Shown one piece after another: positions 53,761-62,375 of a stretch of 64,000 nucleotides of DNA. Both the position numbers and the translations under genes were made by a program. The notes beneath the pieces are model-generated. The model was not told the DNA's origin and ran no database searches. It saw only the letters and a program-made list of their open reading frames with translations. The DNA is taken from NCBI RefSeq assembly GCF_001592745.1, contig NZ_LUKD01000008.1, positions 237,491 to 301,490 on the forward strand, read 5' to 3'. This DNA comes from Bdellovibrio bacteriovorus (lineage in GTDB: Bacteria; Bdellovibrionota; Bdellovibrionia; Bdellovibrionales; Bdellovibrionaceae). Position 1 is the stretch's first letter. Each line of letters begins with the position of its first letter.

Positions 53761-53994
53761 AGCCTTCTCCAAATTCCAAATTACGTCTTCGAAGGGGTCA
53801 ATAATACCAAATCCTGCTGGCTGCGACCCTTGGTATAAGCATTTTGGGGCTTCGCTTCAGGTTTTTATTCGGTCTGTTAAAGTCGTGGTGCGTTTTATGT
53901 GTATTGGGATTTGAGTTGTATTTGGCCGTTGGTTTTTTGTGGGTTCAAGGGTAAGCTTTCGGACTCTCGGTTATGAGTTAAAAAGGACGATTTT

Positions 53995-55188
53995 ATGTCT
54001 AAGAAAAAAGATATTTTTGGTGATGATATTGAAGAGTCGAAGGACTTTGCGAGTTTTGAAGAGTTGTTTGCACAATCTGAAAAAGGTTTGGATCGCAAAC
54101 TTCGTGTAGGTGATGAGGTTCGTGGAGAAATTCTTTCTATTGGTAAAGAAGAGGCCTTTGTTTCTACAGGGACTCCGGTGGATGGATTGATTTTAACAAA
54201 GGATCTTTTGGACGAAAATAAGGAAGTTAAATACAAAGTCGGTGATGTGATCGACTGTGTGGTGACGGCTTTTAAAAATGGCGAGATTCGTCTTTCTAAG
54301 CGTGGTTCCAAGAATGCGACGACGGATTCTTTGGAAGATGCTTTTGATATGGAGCTTCCGGTTGAAGGGCGTGTGACTGAGACTTGCAACGGTGGATTCC
54401 GTGTCAGTGTTCAAGGTAAAACAGCTTTCTGTCCGATCAGTCAGATTGATTTGAAGTTTGCTACCGATGCTAACGAATACGTAGGTAAGAAGTTTGAGTT
54501 TTTGATCACGCAAATGGATAAGCGCAACATGGTTGTGTCTCGTCGTCGTTTGTTAGAGCTTCAACGTGCAGAAAACGAAGGGACTTTCATGTTAAAGCAC
54601 CAACCCGGTGCTCTTCTTGACGGTAAGATTGTTCGTATCGAACGCTTTGGTGCTTTTGTTGAGCTTGAAGCGGGTATTGAAGGTTTGATCCACGTTTCTG
54701 AATTGGGCTGGTCTCGTATTCATGATCCGCATGAAGTGGTTTCTATCGGTCAATCAGTGACGGTGAAACTTTTGAAGACTGAAGAGCTTGATGGTAAGTT
54801 GAAGATTTCTTTGTCTTTGAAGCAAGCTGACGGCGAAGGCAATCCTTGGTTGCAAGTGCCTCAGAAATTCCCGGTGGGAACTGTGGTCAAAGGCAAAGTC
54901 GAAAAGAAAGAAGTGTACGGTCTTTTTGTGAATATCGCCCCGGGTGTCACGGGCCTTTTGCCAAAATCAAAATGGCGTGACTCTGTGGACGCCAGCCAGT
55001 TTGAGAATAAAAAACGTGGCGATGAGGTGACTGTTCAAGTAGATCAAATTCTTTTTGAAGAAAAGAAGATCTCTCTAGGTTTGCCAGGCGAGGTGGAAGA
55101 CACAAGTTGGAAACAACACACGGCCGCTAATTCTGGTTTTGGTTCTTTGGGTGATGCGTTTAAGAATTTGAACATCAAGCCAAAATAA
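53995..55188 (+). CDS. Four-S1-domain RNA-binding protein
   Basis: This 397-residue protein carries four S1 (OB-fold) RNA-binding domains at about residues 38-105, 120-190, 205-282 and 297-372. The best are GKIVRIERFGAFVELEAGIEGLIHVSELGW (split here as GAFVELEAGIEGLIHVSELG) and GLFVNIAPGVTGLLPKSKW. It resembles a short ribosomal protein S1 or an S1-repeat translation factor, but six-domain S1 would be longer. The N-terminus is acidic (DIFGDDIEESKD). It likely binds mRNA or ribosomes. Single gene, with a GCAA-loop terminator. Confidence 0.88.
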   Translation: MSKKKDIFGDDIEESKDFASFEELFAQSEKGLDRKLRVGDEVRGEILSIGKEEAFVSTGTPVDGLILTKDLLDENKEVKYKVGDVIDCVVTAFKNGEIRLSKRGSKNATTDSLEDAFDMELPVEGRVTETCNGGFRVSVQGKTAFCPISQIDLKFATDANEYVGKKFEFLITQMDKRNMVVSRRRLLELQRAENEGTFMLKHQPGALLDGKIVRIERFGAFVELEAGIEGLIHVSELGWSRIHDPHEVVSIGQSVTVKLLKTEELDGKLKISLSLKQADGEGNPWLQVPQKFPVGTVVKGKVEKKEVYGLFVNIAPGVTGLLPKSKWRDSVDASQFENKKRGDEVTVQVDQILFEEKKISLGLPGEVEDTSWKQHTAANSGFGSLGDAFKNLNIKPK

Positions 55189-55240
55189 TCAGACGGCATT
55201 GACGAAAAAAATCAAAGTCATTATAACTAATGCACTTAAC

Positions 55241-55270
55241 AAATAGGGGACCGCAAGGTCCCTTATTTTA
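55241..55270 (+). terminator. Terminator after S1-protein gene
   Basis: AAATAGGGGACC / GGTCCCTTATTT, 12 bp (one G-T wobble), with a GCAA tetraloop and a T-rich tail. It ends 11 bases before the next start codon. Confidence 0.8.
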
Positions 55271-55278
55271 TTTGCATC

Positions 55279-55893
55279 ATGGTTATGACAGAAGTAAAGA
55301 ATTCAAATTTTGAAATGCGTTGTGGGGTTGTGATCGCGGTTTTTGCGGCGGTCATGGCGGTGAGTGACCTTATAGCAGGCAAGTACGGTGACGATGAAAT
55401 CATCGGGACCAATGAAAAAGCCGCCGCTTATATGTGGTACCAATCTAAAAGTATCAAAGAAACTCTGGTTGAAGGCGAAAAATCCTTATTGATGAGTTTG
55501 AAAGAGGCCGGCGCTATCCAGGCACGCGCCAGTGAGGGGATCGACAACCATATTGCCAATCTGAACAAGAAAATCCTGCGCTATAAAAAAGAAAAAAATG
55601 AAATCCTGAAAGGTTCAGAATCCGTTGGAAAAGAAAACTGGGTTCAGGACGTGAACGGTGAACTAGGTAAAATCATCGGTGCCCAAGAGATGGAAGTTCA
55701 TCTGGCGGCATTGGGAAAAGCCGGGGACCGCTTTGATATGGCCAGTCTCTTCTTTCAGATTTGTCTAGTCTTAGGAGCGTTGAGCTTGGTTCTAAAAAAA
55801 GAAAAGCTGCAAATGCTCTTCTTCACCGGCATGTGCAGCTTGGGGCTTCTTGGCACCAGCATTTCGCTCTGGGCTTTTTTGTCGTTATCTTAA
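55279..55893 (+). CDS. DUF4337-like membrane protein
   Basis: This 204-residue protein has an N-terminal membrane segment (VVIAVFAAVMAVSDLIAG) and two C-terminal ones (FQICLVLGALSLVL, MLFFTGMCSLGLLG...WAFLSL). The cytoplasmic or periplasmic middle is helical with NEKAAAYMWYQSKSIKETL, which matches the DUF4337 pattern. The function of that family is unknown. No ribosome site precedes either ATG (55279 or 55285), and a terminator hairpin ends just before them, so transcription may start very close to the gene (leaderless mRNA). It is convergent with the CinA gene and overlaps it by 4 bases. Confidence 0.75.
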   Translation: MVMTEVKNSNFEMRCGVVIAVFAAVMAVSDLIAGKYGDDEIIGTNEKAAAYMWYQSKSIKETLVEGEKSLLMSLKEAGAIQARASEGIDNHIANLNKKILRYKKEKNEILKGSESVGKENWVQDVNGELGKIIGAQEMEVHLAALGKAGDRFDMASLFFQICLVLGALSLVLKKEKLQMLFFTGMCSLGLLGTSISLWAFLSLS

Positions 55894-56993
55894 TTTAAAT
55901 TTTTCATCCAGAAGATCAACGCCATCTCTGCAAAATACTGATGGCGTCTTTCACGCATGTTCGCAGTCTTATATGGACTGCTGATCACGTCTTTTAACTT
56001 CTTGCCGCGGAACTCAAGGCTCACTTCACAGGTGTGCTCGTCTTTAGGTAAGACATGCAAATGCAGGTCAGCGGGGCTTTTCACCGTACGAGATTTTGAA
56101 AAGCTCCACGATTTATCTGTCATATACTCACGGAGGACGGGCATCAAACGATTCATTAAGAATTGCCCGGTCACTTCGTCGATAAGGCAAATTGAACTAA
56201 TCTCTTTTAGTTTTTGCGCAAAGACCTCAGCTACATCCTCGGCGTCGCGAGTGATGGTGCAAAAGTGAAGGGCCTCTGTCAGATTGCTAACAGCCCTTTC
56301 CATTTCCTTTTCTTGCGATTTGAAATAAGAAAGCTTCACCTCGACATAAGGAAGATGAACTCGATAACCCTTTTCGACAGTCACATTCTTTAAAACATCT
56401 TCAACGATCACGGCGACGTCGGATTCACCAACGCCGATCGTGTCCCACATGCGAGTGACAAAAGGATCTAAATGTTTCGTATTCTCGCTCAGCCAGCCCG
56501 TAATGTAATCATCCCACACCGATTCGATTTCACGAGGAGGTCCCGGAAGTACGAAAACTTTTTTGCCGTGAGCCTCTAAGTAAAAGGCATTGGCCGTGCC
56601 TTGCATGTTTTTTAGAACTTTACTTCCCTCAGGAAAGTAGCACTGCTGTCTTTGAATTTCTTTAACGGTGTAGCCACGCGATGTCAGGCGGTCGTTGACG
56701 TGTTGCCAAGAAGCTTCGTCAAATTTCAAAGGAACCCCGGCCCACTCGGTCACGATATCGCGAGTGAAGTCGTCGGATGTCGGGCCCAAACCTCCGGTGA
56801 TGAAAATCAGGTCGGCTTTGCTAGCGCAGAACTCCAAACCTTCGCGCATCAGTTTGCGTTCGTCAGGGACTACCAAGTGAGCATTTGTCGTTAGGCCGCG
56901 TGCTTTAAGTTTCTTAGAAATCCACGAAGCGTTTTTGTTAACGATCTGTCCATCAGTAAGTTCTGTGCCGATGCCGAAGATGGCTGCTTTCAT
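55890..56993 (-). CDS. cinA: CinA-like protein with degenerate C-terminal domain
   Basis: This 367-residue protein has a strong N-terminal MoaB/MogA-like (MoCF) domain: FGIGTELTDGQIVNKNA, FITGGLGPTSDDFTRD and VFVLPGPPREIESVW. In standard CinA this domain has nucleotide pyrophosphatase activity, and the C-terminal PncC domain is an NMN deamidase with ESCTGG. Here the corresponding region (about residue 255 on) reads SICLIDEVTGQFLMNRL, so the catalytic Ser-Cys-Thr part is lost and the domain looks inactive. The start follows GGGAG. It lies 13 bases after chaA and is probably cotranscribed. Confidence 0.88.
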   Translation of the reverse strand: MKAAIFGIGTELTDGQIVNKNASWISKKLKARGLTTNAHLVVPDERKLMREGLEFCASKADLIFITGGLGPTSDDFTRDIVTEWAGVPLKFDEASWQHVNDRLTSRGYTVKEIQRQQCYFPEGSKVLKNMQGTANAFYLEAHGKKVFVLPGPPREIESVWDDYITGWLSENTKHLDPFVTRMWDTIGVGESDVAVIVEDVLKNVTVEKGYRVHLPYVEVKLSYFKSQEKEMERAVSNLTEALHFCTITRDAEDVAEVFAQKLKEISSICLIDEVTGQFLMNRLMPVLREYMTDKSWSFSKSRTVKSPADLHLHVLPKDEHTCEVSLEFRGKKLKDVISSPYKTANMRERRHQYFAEMALIFWMKNLN

Positions 56994-57006
56994 TTTCTAA
57001 AACTCC

Positions 57007-58119
57007 CTAAGGGCTGAATACCAAAGTGATGTAAACGAAGAATACCGTGAGATGCACAGCACCCTCAAGCAACGTCGTTCTTTTATTAGAAAATGTGAGT
57101 GTGCTTAGCAGCAATGTGATCGCAAGCAAAGTCATCTCGGTGGGCTTAAGGCCTAAAACCACGGGCTGCCCCGTGATGAGTCCGATAATCAGGACAGCAG
57201 GGACAGTTAAGCCTACTGTGGAAGCTGCGGAGCCTAAGCAAAGATTGATGGCTCTTTGCAAATCATTGCGCGCGACAGCTTTTAATGAACTGATGGCTTC
57301 TGACGTGAACACGATAGCGGCAACAACCACACCACCCAGTGCCGCAGGAAGCTGTAAATAATTGATCCCATGATCCAGGATTTTCGCAAGGCTTTTTGAA
57401 AGAAGAACGATAGGAAGAATATTAAGTATCAAAAGAATCGTGTGTTTAAAAACGGTGTGTTTGGCAATCTCCACCGCATCTTCACCGCTGTGATCTGCTT
57501 TGGTAGCTTCAAGAGCATCGGGGTGAACGTAAAAAGCGCGGTGACGACCCGTTTGCGTGATCAGAAAAATTCCGTATAGCGCTATCGTAAAACCGGCGAC
57601 GGCCACCGACTGGAAGGTCGTCAAAGTTCCGCCTTCTGTGGAAGTTGTAAAGTTCGGCAGAATCAAAGGTACAGTCGTCAGGGGAATAAGAACTGAAAGA
57701 TAAGAGGCGGAACCCTGAAGGTTATAGGATTGTTCTCTGAATTTATAGCCGCCAATCAGAAGCCCTAAACCAACAACGCCATTTAATATAATCATTAAGA
57801 CCGCAAACATGGTGTCACGACCTAGTGTCGGAGCTTCCTTAGCTCCCAACATAACTGCCGCAACCAAGGCCACTTCAATGATGACGATGGAAAGAGTCAG
57901 AATCAAAGTGCCGTGGGGCTCGCCCAGAAGTGCCGCCAGTTCTTCGGCTTCATGCACGACGCCAAAGGCTGACCAAAGAATCACGGCAAAGAGCCACAGA
58001 AATAAACCCGTTAAGATCACCGGAGATCCCAAATCGCTCAACCAGGAAGAACCGAAAACTAAGAAGCAAAGAACGGTCACCCAGGCGACGATAAGGCGGG
58101 TTAAACTGACTTTCTGCAT
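57007..58119 (-). CDS. chaA: Calcium/proton antiporter, ChaA family
   Basis: This 370-residue inner-membrane protein exchanges Ca2+ (and possibly Na+ or K+) for protons. About 10-11 hydrophobic spans can be seen. The two cation-exchanger repeats show the acidic signature: EEL...LGEPHGTLILTLSIVIIEVALV in the first half and VVAAIVFTSEAISSLKAVARND in the second. An acidic/His-containing loop (HSGEDAVEIAK) joins the halves. AGGAGGT precedes the ATG. It heads the unit with cinA. Bdellovibrio depends on calcium in predation (established knowledge), so Ca2+ export could matter. Confidence 0.9.
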   Translation of the reverse strand: MQKVSLTRLIVAWVTVLCFLVFGSSWLSDLGSPVILTGLFLWLFAVILWSAFGVVHEAEELAALLGEPHGTLILTLSIVIIEVALVAAVMLGAKEAPTLGRDTMFAVLMIILNGVVGLGLLIGGYKFREQSYNLQGSASYLSVLIPLTTVPLILPNFTTSTEGGTLTTFQSVAVAGFTIALYGIFLITQTGRHRAFYVHPDALEATKADHSGEDAVEIAKHTVFKHTILLILNILPIVLLSKSLAKILDHGINYLQLPAALGGVVVAAIVFTSEAISSLKAVARNDLQRAINLCLGSAASTVGLTVPAVLIIGLITGQPVVLGLKPTEMTLLAITLLLSTLTFSNKRTTLLEGAVHLTVFFVYITLVFSP

Positions 58120-58285
58120 GGCGACCTCCTAGGCTGAAGCGGATTAAAGTTATTTACTTATGACTTCTATGCGTTCATCGGTCCAGACACAATGCATTAA
58201 GAGGGCCAAAACCTTGCTCATCTGGGCGTCTCTCAATAGATTCCTGCGTTGAATAATCATTCTACTGAGCTCAAGGAGTTTACTC

Positions 58286-59494
58286 ATGTCTTTCAATTGG
58301 AAAGAGTTTGATCTTTATAATCCGACACCAGAACACGCGATGTTGCGCGAAACTGTGAAGGCTTTCACGGAAGCCGAAGTTGAACCTCAAGCTCATGAGT
58401 ACGATCGCAGTGAAAAATTCAATCTTCCTCTTTTCAAAAAAATCGGCGAGTTGGGACTTTTGGGTATCACAGTTCCAGAAGAGTTTGGTGGAGCAGGCAT
58501 GGATGCAACGGCGGCCGTGATCGTGCACGAAGAACTTTCAGCTTCCGATCCAGGTTTCTGTTTGGCTTATCTTGCGCACTCGATGCTTTGTGTGAACAAC
58601 ATTGCCGTGAACGGCAGTGATGAGCAACGTCACCGCGTTTTGCCAAAACTTTGCTCTGGCGAGTGGGTGGGCTCTATGTCGATGTCAGAACCTGCTGTCG
58701 GTACGGATGTTTTAGGCATGCAAACGCGCGCTGAAAAAACAGCGAATGGTTATGTTTTGAACGGTCGCAAAATGTGGATCACCAATGGCACGATTGATGA
58801 AAACAACACGCCTTGTGATCTGACTCTGGTCTATGCGAAAACGGGCGAAAAAAATGGCCGTGCGCAAGTTTCCACATTCTTGGTTGAAAAAGATCATCCT
58901 GGATTCCAAGTTGGTCAAAAGATCAAAGACAAATTGGGTATGCGTGGTTCTAATACCGCAGAACTTGTTTTCCAAGACTGCCAAGTTCCTGCGTCGGCGC
59001 TTGTGGGTCACGAAGGTGATTCGATGTTGCACATGATGAGAAATCTTGAGCTTGAGCGCTTAACACTCGCGGCGATGAGCTTAGGTATCGCTCGTCGTTC
59101 GATTGAAATTATGAACCGTTACGCGACAGAGCGTGAAGCTTTCGGTAAATCTTTGAATTTCTTTGGTCAAGTTCAGCGTTACGTGGCGGACAGCTATGCA
59201 GAATACAAATCGGCGCGTGCTTATGTTTACGAAACAGCTCGTCGCATGGATTTGAATAAAGAAGGCAACCGTTTGGATTCAGACGGCGTAAAACTTGTTG
59301 CGACAACAATGGGTAAAAACGTGGCCGACCGCGCGATCCAAGTTTTGGGTGGTTACGGTTACGTGGGTGAGTACGTGGTTGAAAGACTTTGGAGAGATGC
59401 AAAGCTTCTTGAAATTGGCGGCGGTACTATCGAAGCTCACCAAAAAAATATCACTCGCGATTTGGCTAAAAATCCTGAGTTCTTGTACAAGTAG
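58286..59494 (+). CDS. Acyl-CoA dehydrogenase
   Basis: This 402-residue flavoenzyme introduces a double bond into acyl-CoA, passing electrons to ETF. Typical segments are LGITVPEEFGGAGMD, SMSEPAVGTDVLGM (FAD/substrate), KMWITNGT, FGQVQRYVAD and QVLGGYGYVGEY...ERLWRDAKLLEIGGGT. The overall pattern is like isovaleryl- or short/branched-chain enzymes in amino-acid breakdown, but the substrate is not certain. AAGGAG lies before the ATG. trmH follows after 5 bases, so the two are cotranscribed. Confidence 0.93.
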   Translation: MSFNWKEFDLYNPTPEHAMLRETVKAFTEAEVEPQAHEYDRSEKFNLPLFKKIGELGLLGITVPEEFGGAGMDATAAVIVHEELSASDPGFCLAYLAHSMLCVNNIAVNGSDEQRHRVLPKLCSGEWVGSMSMSEPAVGTDVLGMQTRAEKTANGYVLNGRKMWITNGTIDENNTPCDLTLVYAKTGEKNGRAQVSTFLVEKDHPGFQVGQKIKDKLGMRGSNTAELVFQDCQVPASALVGHEGDSMLHMMRNLELERLTLAAMSLGIARRSIEIMNRYATEREAFGKSLNFFGQVQRYVADSYAEYKSARAYVYETARRMDLNKEGNRLDSDGVKLVATTMGKNVADRAIQVLGGYGYVGEYVVERLWRDAKLLEIGGGTIEAHQKNITRDLAKNPEFLYK

Positions 59495-59499
59495 GTCAA

Positions 59500-60216
59500 A
59501 TGTTTCCTTACGGGCCCGAGCTTGAAATCAATGCTCATTTGAAAGTTCATTATCAATTAGTACTTGAGAAAATCGGGCCTTTGTTGACCGACGACCGCCG
59601 CCAAAAAATTGAGCGCGTGGTCTCTTTAAGAAATTTCGACACGGCGGTGGTGCTTGAAGGCATCTATGATCGCGGTAATATTTCTGCCGTTATGAGAAGT
59701 GCCGAAGGCTTAGGTTTCGGCAATTTCCACGTCATTGAAACCCAGGAAAAATTCAAAGAAGCCAATCGTGTCACGCAAGGTGCGGATAAGTGGGTCGAAG
59801 TTCAGAAGTGGAAGAAAACTTCGGACTGCGTGAAAACTTTGAAAGAACAAGGCTATAAAATCTGTGTCACACACTTGGATGCAAAATCCAAACCTCTTCA
59901 TGAAATTGATTTTTCGGGAAAGGTCGCTCTTGTATTAGGAAATGAAAAAGACGGTGTATCGCCAGAGATGATCGCTGCCGCGGATGAAACAATCATCATC
60001 CCGATGACGGGATTTGTGCAGAGCTTTAATATTTCTGTGGCGGGTGCCTTAAGCCTTTATCACATCGGCCAAGACCGTTTGAAAAAACGGGGAACGAATG
60101 CTTCTTTGACTGAAGAAGAGCAAGCCATTCTTCGTGCGCACTACTACATGCGCACTCAAGACTCGGCCGTACAATACTTACAAGAACTCTATGACCGCGG
60201 CACTCTGCAAGGCTGA
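59500..60216 (+). CDS. trmH: tRNA (guanosine-2'-O)-methyltransferase, TrmH/SpoU family
   Basis: This 238-residue SPOUT-fold enzyme carries the three SpoU motifs: RGNISAVMRSAEGLGF (motif 1, with the catalytic Arg), LVLGNEKDGVSPEM (motif 2) and IPMTGFVQSFNISVAGAL (motif 3). With a 40-residue N-terminal and a helical C-terminal extension it fits TrmH, which methylates G18 of tRNAs, better than RlmB. The substrate is inferred. The stop codon is inside a palindromic element (60211-60333), so the last codons may have come from an insertion. Confidence 0.87.
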   Translation: MFPYGPELEINAHLKVHYQLVLEKIGPLLTDDRRQKIERVVSLRNFDTAVVLEGIYDRGNISAVMRSAEGLGFGNFHVIETQEKFKEANRVTQGADKWVEVQKWKKTSDCVKTLKEQGYKICVTHLDAKSKPLHEIDFSGKVALVLGNEKDGVSPEMIAAADETIIIPMTGFVQSFNISVAGALSLYHIGQDRLKKRGTNASLTEEEQAILRAHYYMRTQDSAVQYLQELYDRGTLQG

Positions 60217-60333
60217 TGAAAAAGGTCCATCCGACTGCGTTGTCGGACTTCAACTTGCTCTCCAGCGTACTGAAAGTACGCTTACGTGGCAGCTGAAATC
60301 CTCCGCCTTGCGGCTGAACCTTTTTGATCAGCC
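60211..60333. repeat. Structured palindromic element (REP/MITE-like)
   Basis: GGCTGATGAAAAAGGT (60211-60226) and ACCTTTTTGATCAGCC (60318-60333) are inverted ends matching at 15 of 16 bases. Between them are three hairpins: TCCGAC/GTCGGA (60230-60247), AGCGTACT-GAA-AGTACGCT (60264-60282, perfect) and CCGC/GCGG (60303-60313). The whole can fold as a multi-branched RNA or cruciform. It has the size and ends of a miniature mobile element or a REP-type repeat, and it supplies the trmH stop codon. No other copy was spotted in this window. Confidence 0.65.
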
Positions 60334-60344
60334 TTAATTAATAT

Positions 60345-60965
60345 TTATTTTTGGCCTGAGGATTCTTTTTGTTGGTATTTTTTGGTGCCGGATTTTTTTA
60401 AAAGCTTCTCATAGAAGGGGAGCTGCTTATCCAGGCTTTTCTGTAATTCCGGATAATTGACGTTGCGACACTCCAAAAGCGCATCAATGGTGCCCTGCGG
60501 GTCGTATTTGTTTTGATATTCGCCTGTGACGCTGTTCATTCGGCGCACCAGATCTTTTTTGAAAATAGCTAAAGTCGCGCCGTCGAGTTTTGCTTTGGGG
60601 GCTTCCGCCTTTTGCTTTTCTTCCTTGCTTAACTCCGCATAGGACATGCCACCGATTTCACCATTGGCTTGAAAGCTTATTTTTACGTAAGGCATTTTGC
60701 TATCTTCAAGACGAAAGACAGCTTCTTTACCCGAGTATTTATTATCGATCACATAAGAAGATGAGTCGGTAATGAAGTAAAGATGCTTTCCCCAGGGAAG
60801 AACTATGGGCGTTGCGGTTTCAAGCCCCAGCTTATGGCTGCGGCCTTCTGATTTATCGTTCAAAGCTTCATGGCAACGAACGACGTTCTTTAATTCCTGA
60901 GAGGCCAGGGCAGAAGTAGAGATTAAAAAACTGAAGACTAACAAGTTAACAGAAAGCTGTTTCAT
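60345..60965 (-). CDS. Hypothetical secreted protein
   Basis: This 206-residue protein has a signal peptide (LLVFSFLISTSALA). The mature part includes VVRCHEALNDK near the start and a Cys late (LLECRNV), which may form a disulfide. The middle has a beta-like GKHLYFITDSSSYVID stretch, and the C-terminus is Lys-rich and probably flexible. No family is recognised. It stands alone on the minus strand between trmH and the phytase-like gene. Confidence 0.65.
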   Translation of the reverse strand: MKQLSVNLLVFSFLISTSALASQELKNVVRCHEALNDKSEGRSHKLGLETATPIVLPWGKHLYFITDSSSYVIDNKYSGKEAVFRLEDSKMPYVKISFQANGEIGGMSYAELSKEEKQKAEAPKAKLDGATLAIFKKDLVRRMNSVTGEYQNKYDPQGTIDALLECRNVNYPELQKSLDKQLPFYEKLLKKSGTKKYQQKESSGQK

Positions 60966-61068
60966 ATGTTTTCAGATTAAAGAAGCTTTGATGTGGACGC
61001 GAGTCCAGTTTGACGGTTGTTTCAGAAAGTAAATGCCTTTAGGCTAAACATTAACAGGTAGGGTAGCT

Positions 61069-61953
61069 ATGAAACTTACATCCTTGATGCTGGCATTGTT
61101 TTTATTGGCTTCGTGTGCAGAAAAAGGCGTGCAAAGCGATGGCTCAGAGAGCGTGATAAAAGAATCTCCGAAGTCGTCGTTCTTTATGACGAAGCCCCAA
61201 CCCACAGAACCCGTTGAATTGGTCTTCGATAAGAAATACGCAGGCCAACAAGCCGTGAACTATCGCAAGAATGATAACTTAAGAATTTCAGGAAGCGCGA
61301 CTTTAGGCCCGAAAGCCCTTAAGCAAGTCTCTAAGGTCGTCAAAAAAGATAAGGCGGCCTTATATGTTTTTGATCTAAGGCAGGAGTCTCATGGTTTGAT
61401 CAACGATGTCCCCGTGACCTGGCAAGCGGATCGCGATTGGGCTAACGCTGATTTAAATCATGACGAAGCCGTTCGCCGTGAGCGCCGTCTTTTGGGTGAT
61501 CTTCGTGTAGGTGAGAAAATCGCCGGAACTGAAATCAAAAGCATCGAAACTGAAGAGAGCATGGTTCGAAGTGCCGGTCATCAGTACGTGCGCTTAACGG
61601 TGACAGATCATGTGCGCCCGGTGGATTCTGAAGTCGATCGTTTTATTGAAGCATTCAGAGCTTTGCCAGAAAATTCGTGGGTGCATTTTCATTGCCGCGC
61701 AGGTAAGGGCCGCACCACCACGTTCATGGTTCTTTATGACATGCTTATTAATGCCAAGTATGTTTCTTTCGATGAAATCATCGATAGGAATACGAAACTG
61801 AGCAATGACTACGATGTCTTAACCGTTGGCGATCCCAAAGATTGGAAGTATCCTTATCAGAAAGAGCGCGCGGATTTTGTTCGCCAGTTTTATCAGTATG
61901 CAAAAGAAAATCCTCGCGGTGAAAAGCAGCTTTGGTCGGAATGGGTGAAGTAA
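61069..61953 (+). CDS. Cysteine-phytase-like (PTP-type) phosphatase lipoprotein
   Basis: This 294-residue protein has a signal peptide with a lipobox (LLASC), so it should be anchored in the envelope. The catalytic P-loop is HCRAGKGR, with nucleophile C209 and R215 (precursor numbering). DLRQESHGLINDVPVTWQADRDWAN upstream (quoted in part: RQESHGLIND) carries the family's general-acid region. This matches the PTP-like myo-inositol phosphatases (cysteine phytases); such an enzyme has been characterised from Bdellovibrio bacteriovorus (established). It removes phosphate from inositol phosphates, perhaps to gain phosphate from prey. Followed by a coupled lipoprotein gene. Confidence 0.9.
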   Translation: MKLTSLMLALFLLASCAEKGVQSDGSESVIKESPKSSFFMTKPQPTEPVELVFDKKYAGQQAVNYRKNDNLRISGSATLGPKALKQVSKVVKKDKAALYVFDLRQESHGLINDVPVTWQADRDWANADLNHDEAVRRERRLLGDLRVGEKIAGTEIKSIETEESMVRSAGHQYVRLTVTDHVRPVDSEVDRFIEAFRALPENSWVHFHCRAGKGRTTTFMVLYDMLINAKYVSFDEIIDRNTKLSNDYDVLTVGDPKDWKYPYQKERADFVRQFYQYAKENPRGEKQLWSEWVK

Positions 61954-62375
61954 TGAAAAAGTTTTTAGTTTTAACAGCTTTGATCTTCGTCTGTGGTTGT
62001 GCCACTCAAAAAAAGGAAACTGCGAACTGGGACGAGTTTAATGATTTAAAATCGTCCTCGACAGAAAAGTCCAAGAAGTCCGAGAAGCCTGCGCCAGAAA
62101 CTTCGTCAAAGCCCAGCGCCATCGTAGTTGATGGCAGCGATGTTCAAACCCTTGAGAAAATGACAAAGGCCGTTGAAGCTTACGTTCTGAAAAATCAAAA
62201 AGATGATTTCACAAAGCTTTGCAAAGACAAGCGCTTTGATTGTTTTGTCGATAGCAAAGCCTTTCCCAAAGGAAAGAAAACTGTGAAGCGCACAGTGCCA
62301 CCTTATGCGAGCGGTTCGAAGATGGGCCTGCAAGGTGAAACACGCGTGCAGGTGAAGTACGACTTTTATCCTTAG
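61953..62375 (+). CDS. Small hypothetical lipoprotein
   Basis: This protein of 140 residues has a signal peptide and lipobox (FVCGC). The ATG overlaps the stop codon of the phosphatase gene (TAATG), so the two are coupled. A low-complexity Ser/Lys/Pro linker (SSTEKSKKSEKPAPET) is followed by a small domain with two Cys (KLCKDKRFDCFVDS) and a Lys-rich, beta-like end (GETRVQVKYDFYP). The family is unknown. It may act with the phosphatase in the envelope. It is convergent with the next gene and overlaps it by 4 bases. Confidence 0.7.
   Translation: MKKFLVLTALIFVCGCATQKKETANWDEFNDLKSSSTEKSKKSEKPAPETSSKPSAIVVDGSDVQTLEKMTKAVEAYVLKNQKDDFTKLCKDKRFDCFVDSKAFPKGKKTVKRTVPPYASGSKMGLQGETRVQVKYDFYP

Noticed and set aside
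53761..53994. Possible small gene or RNA between nrdJ and the S1-protein gene
   Set aside because: No ribosome site with a sensible frame and no stable hairpin seen; the 234 bases look like a plain spacer with a promoter.
60217..60337. Short frame across the palindromic element
   Set aside because: The composition comes from inverted repeats, and there is no start signal.
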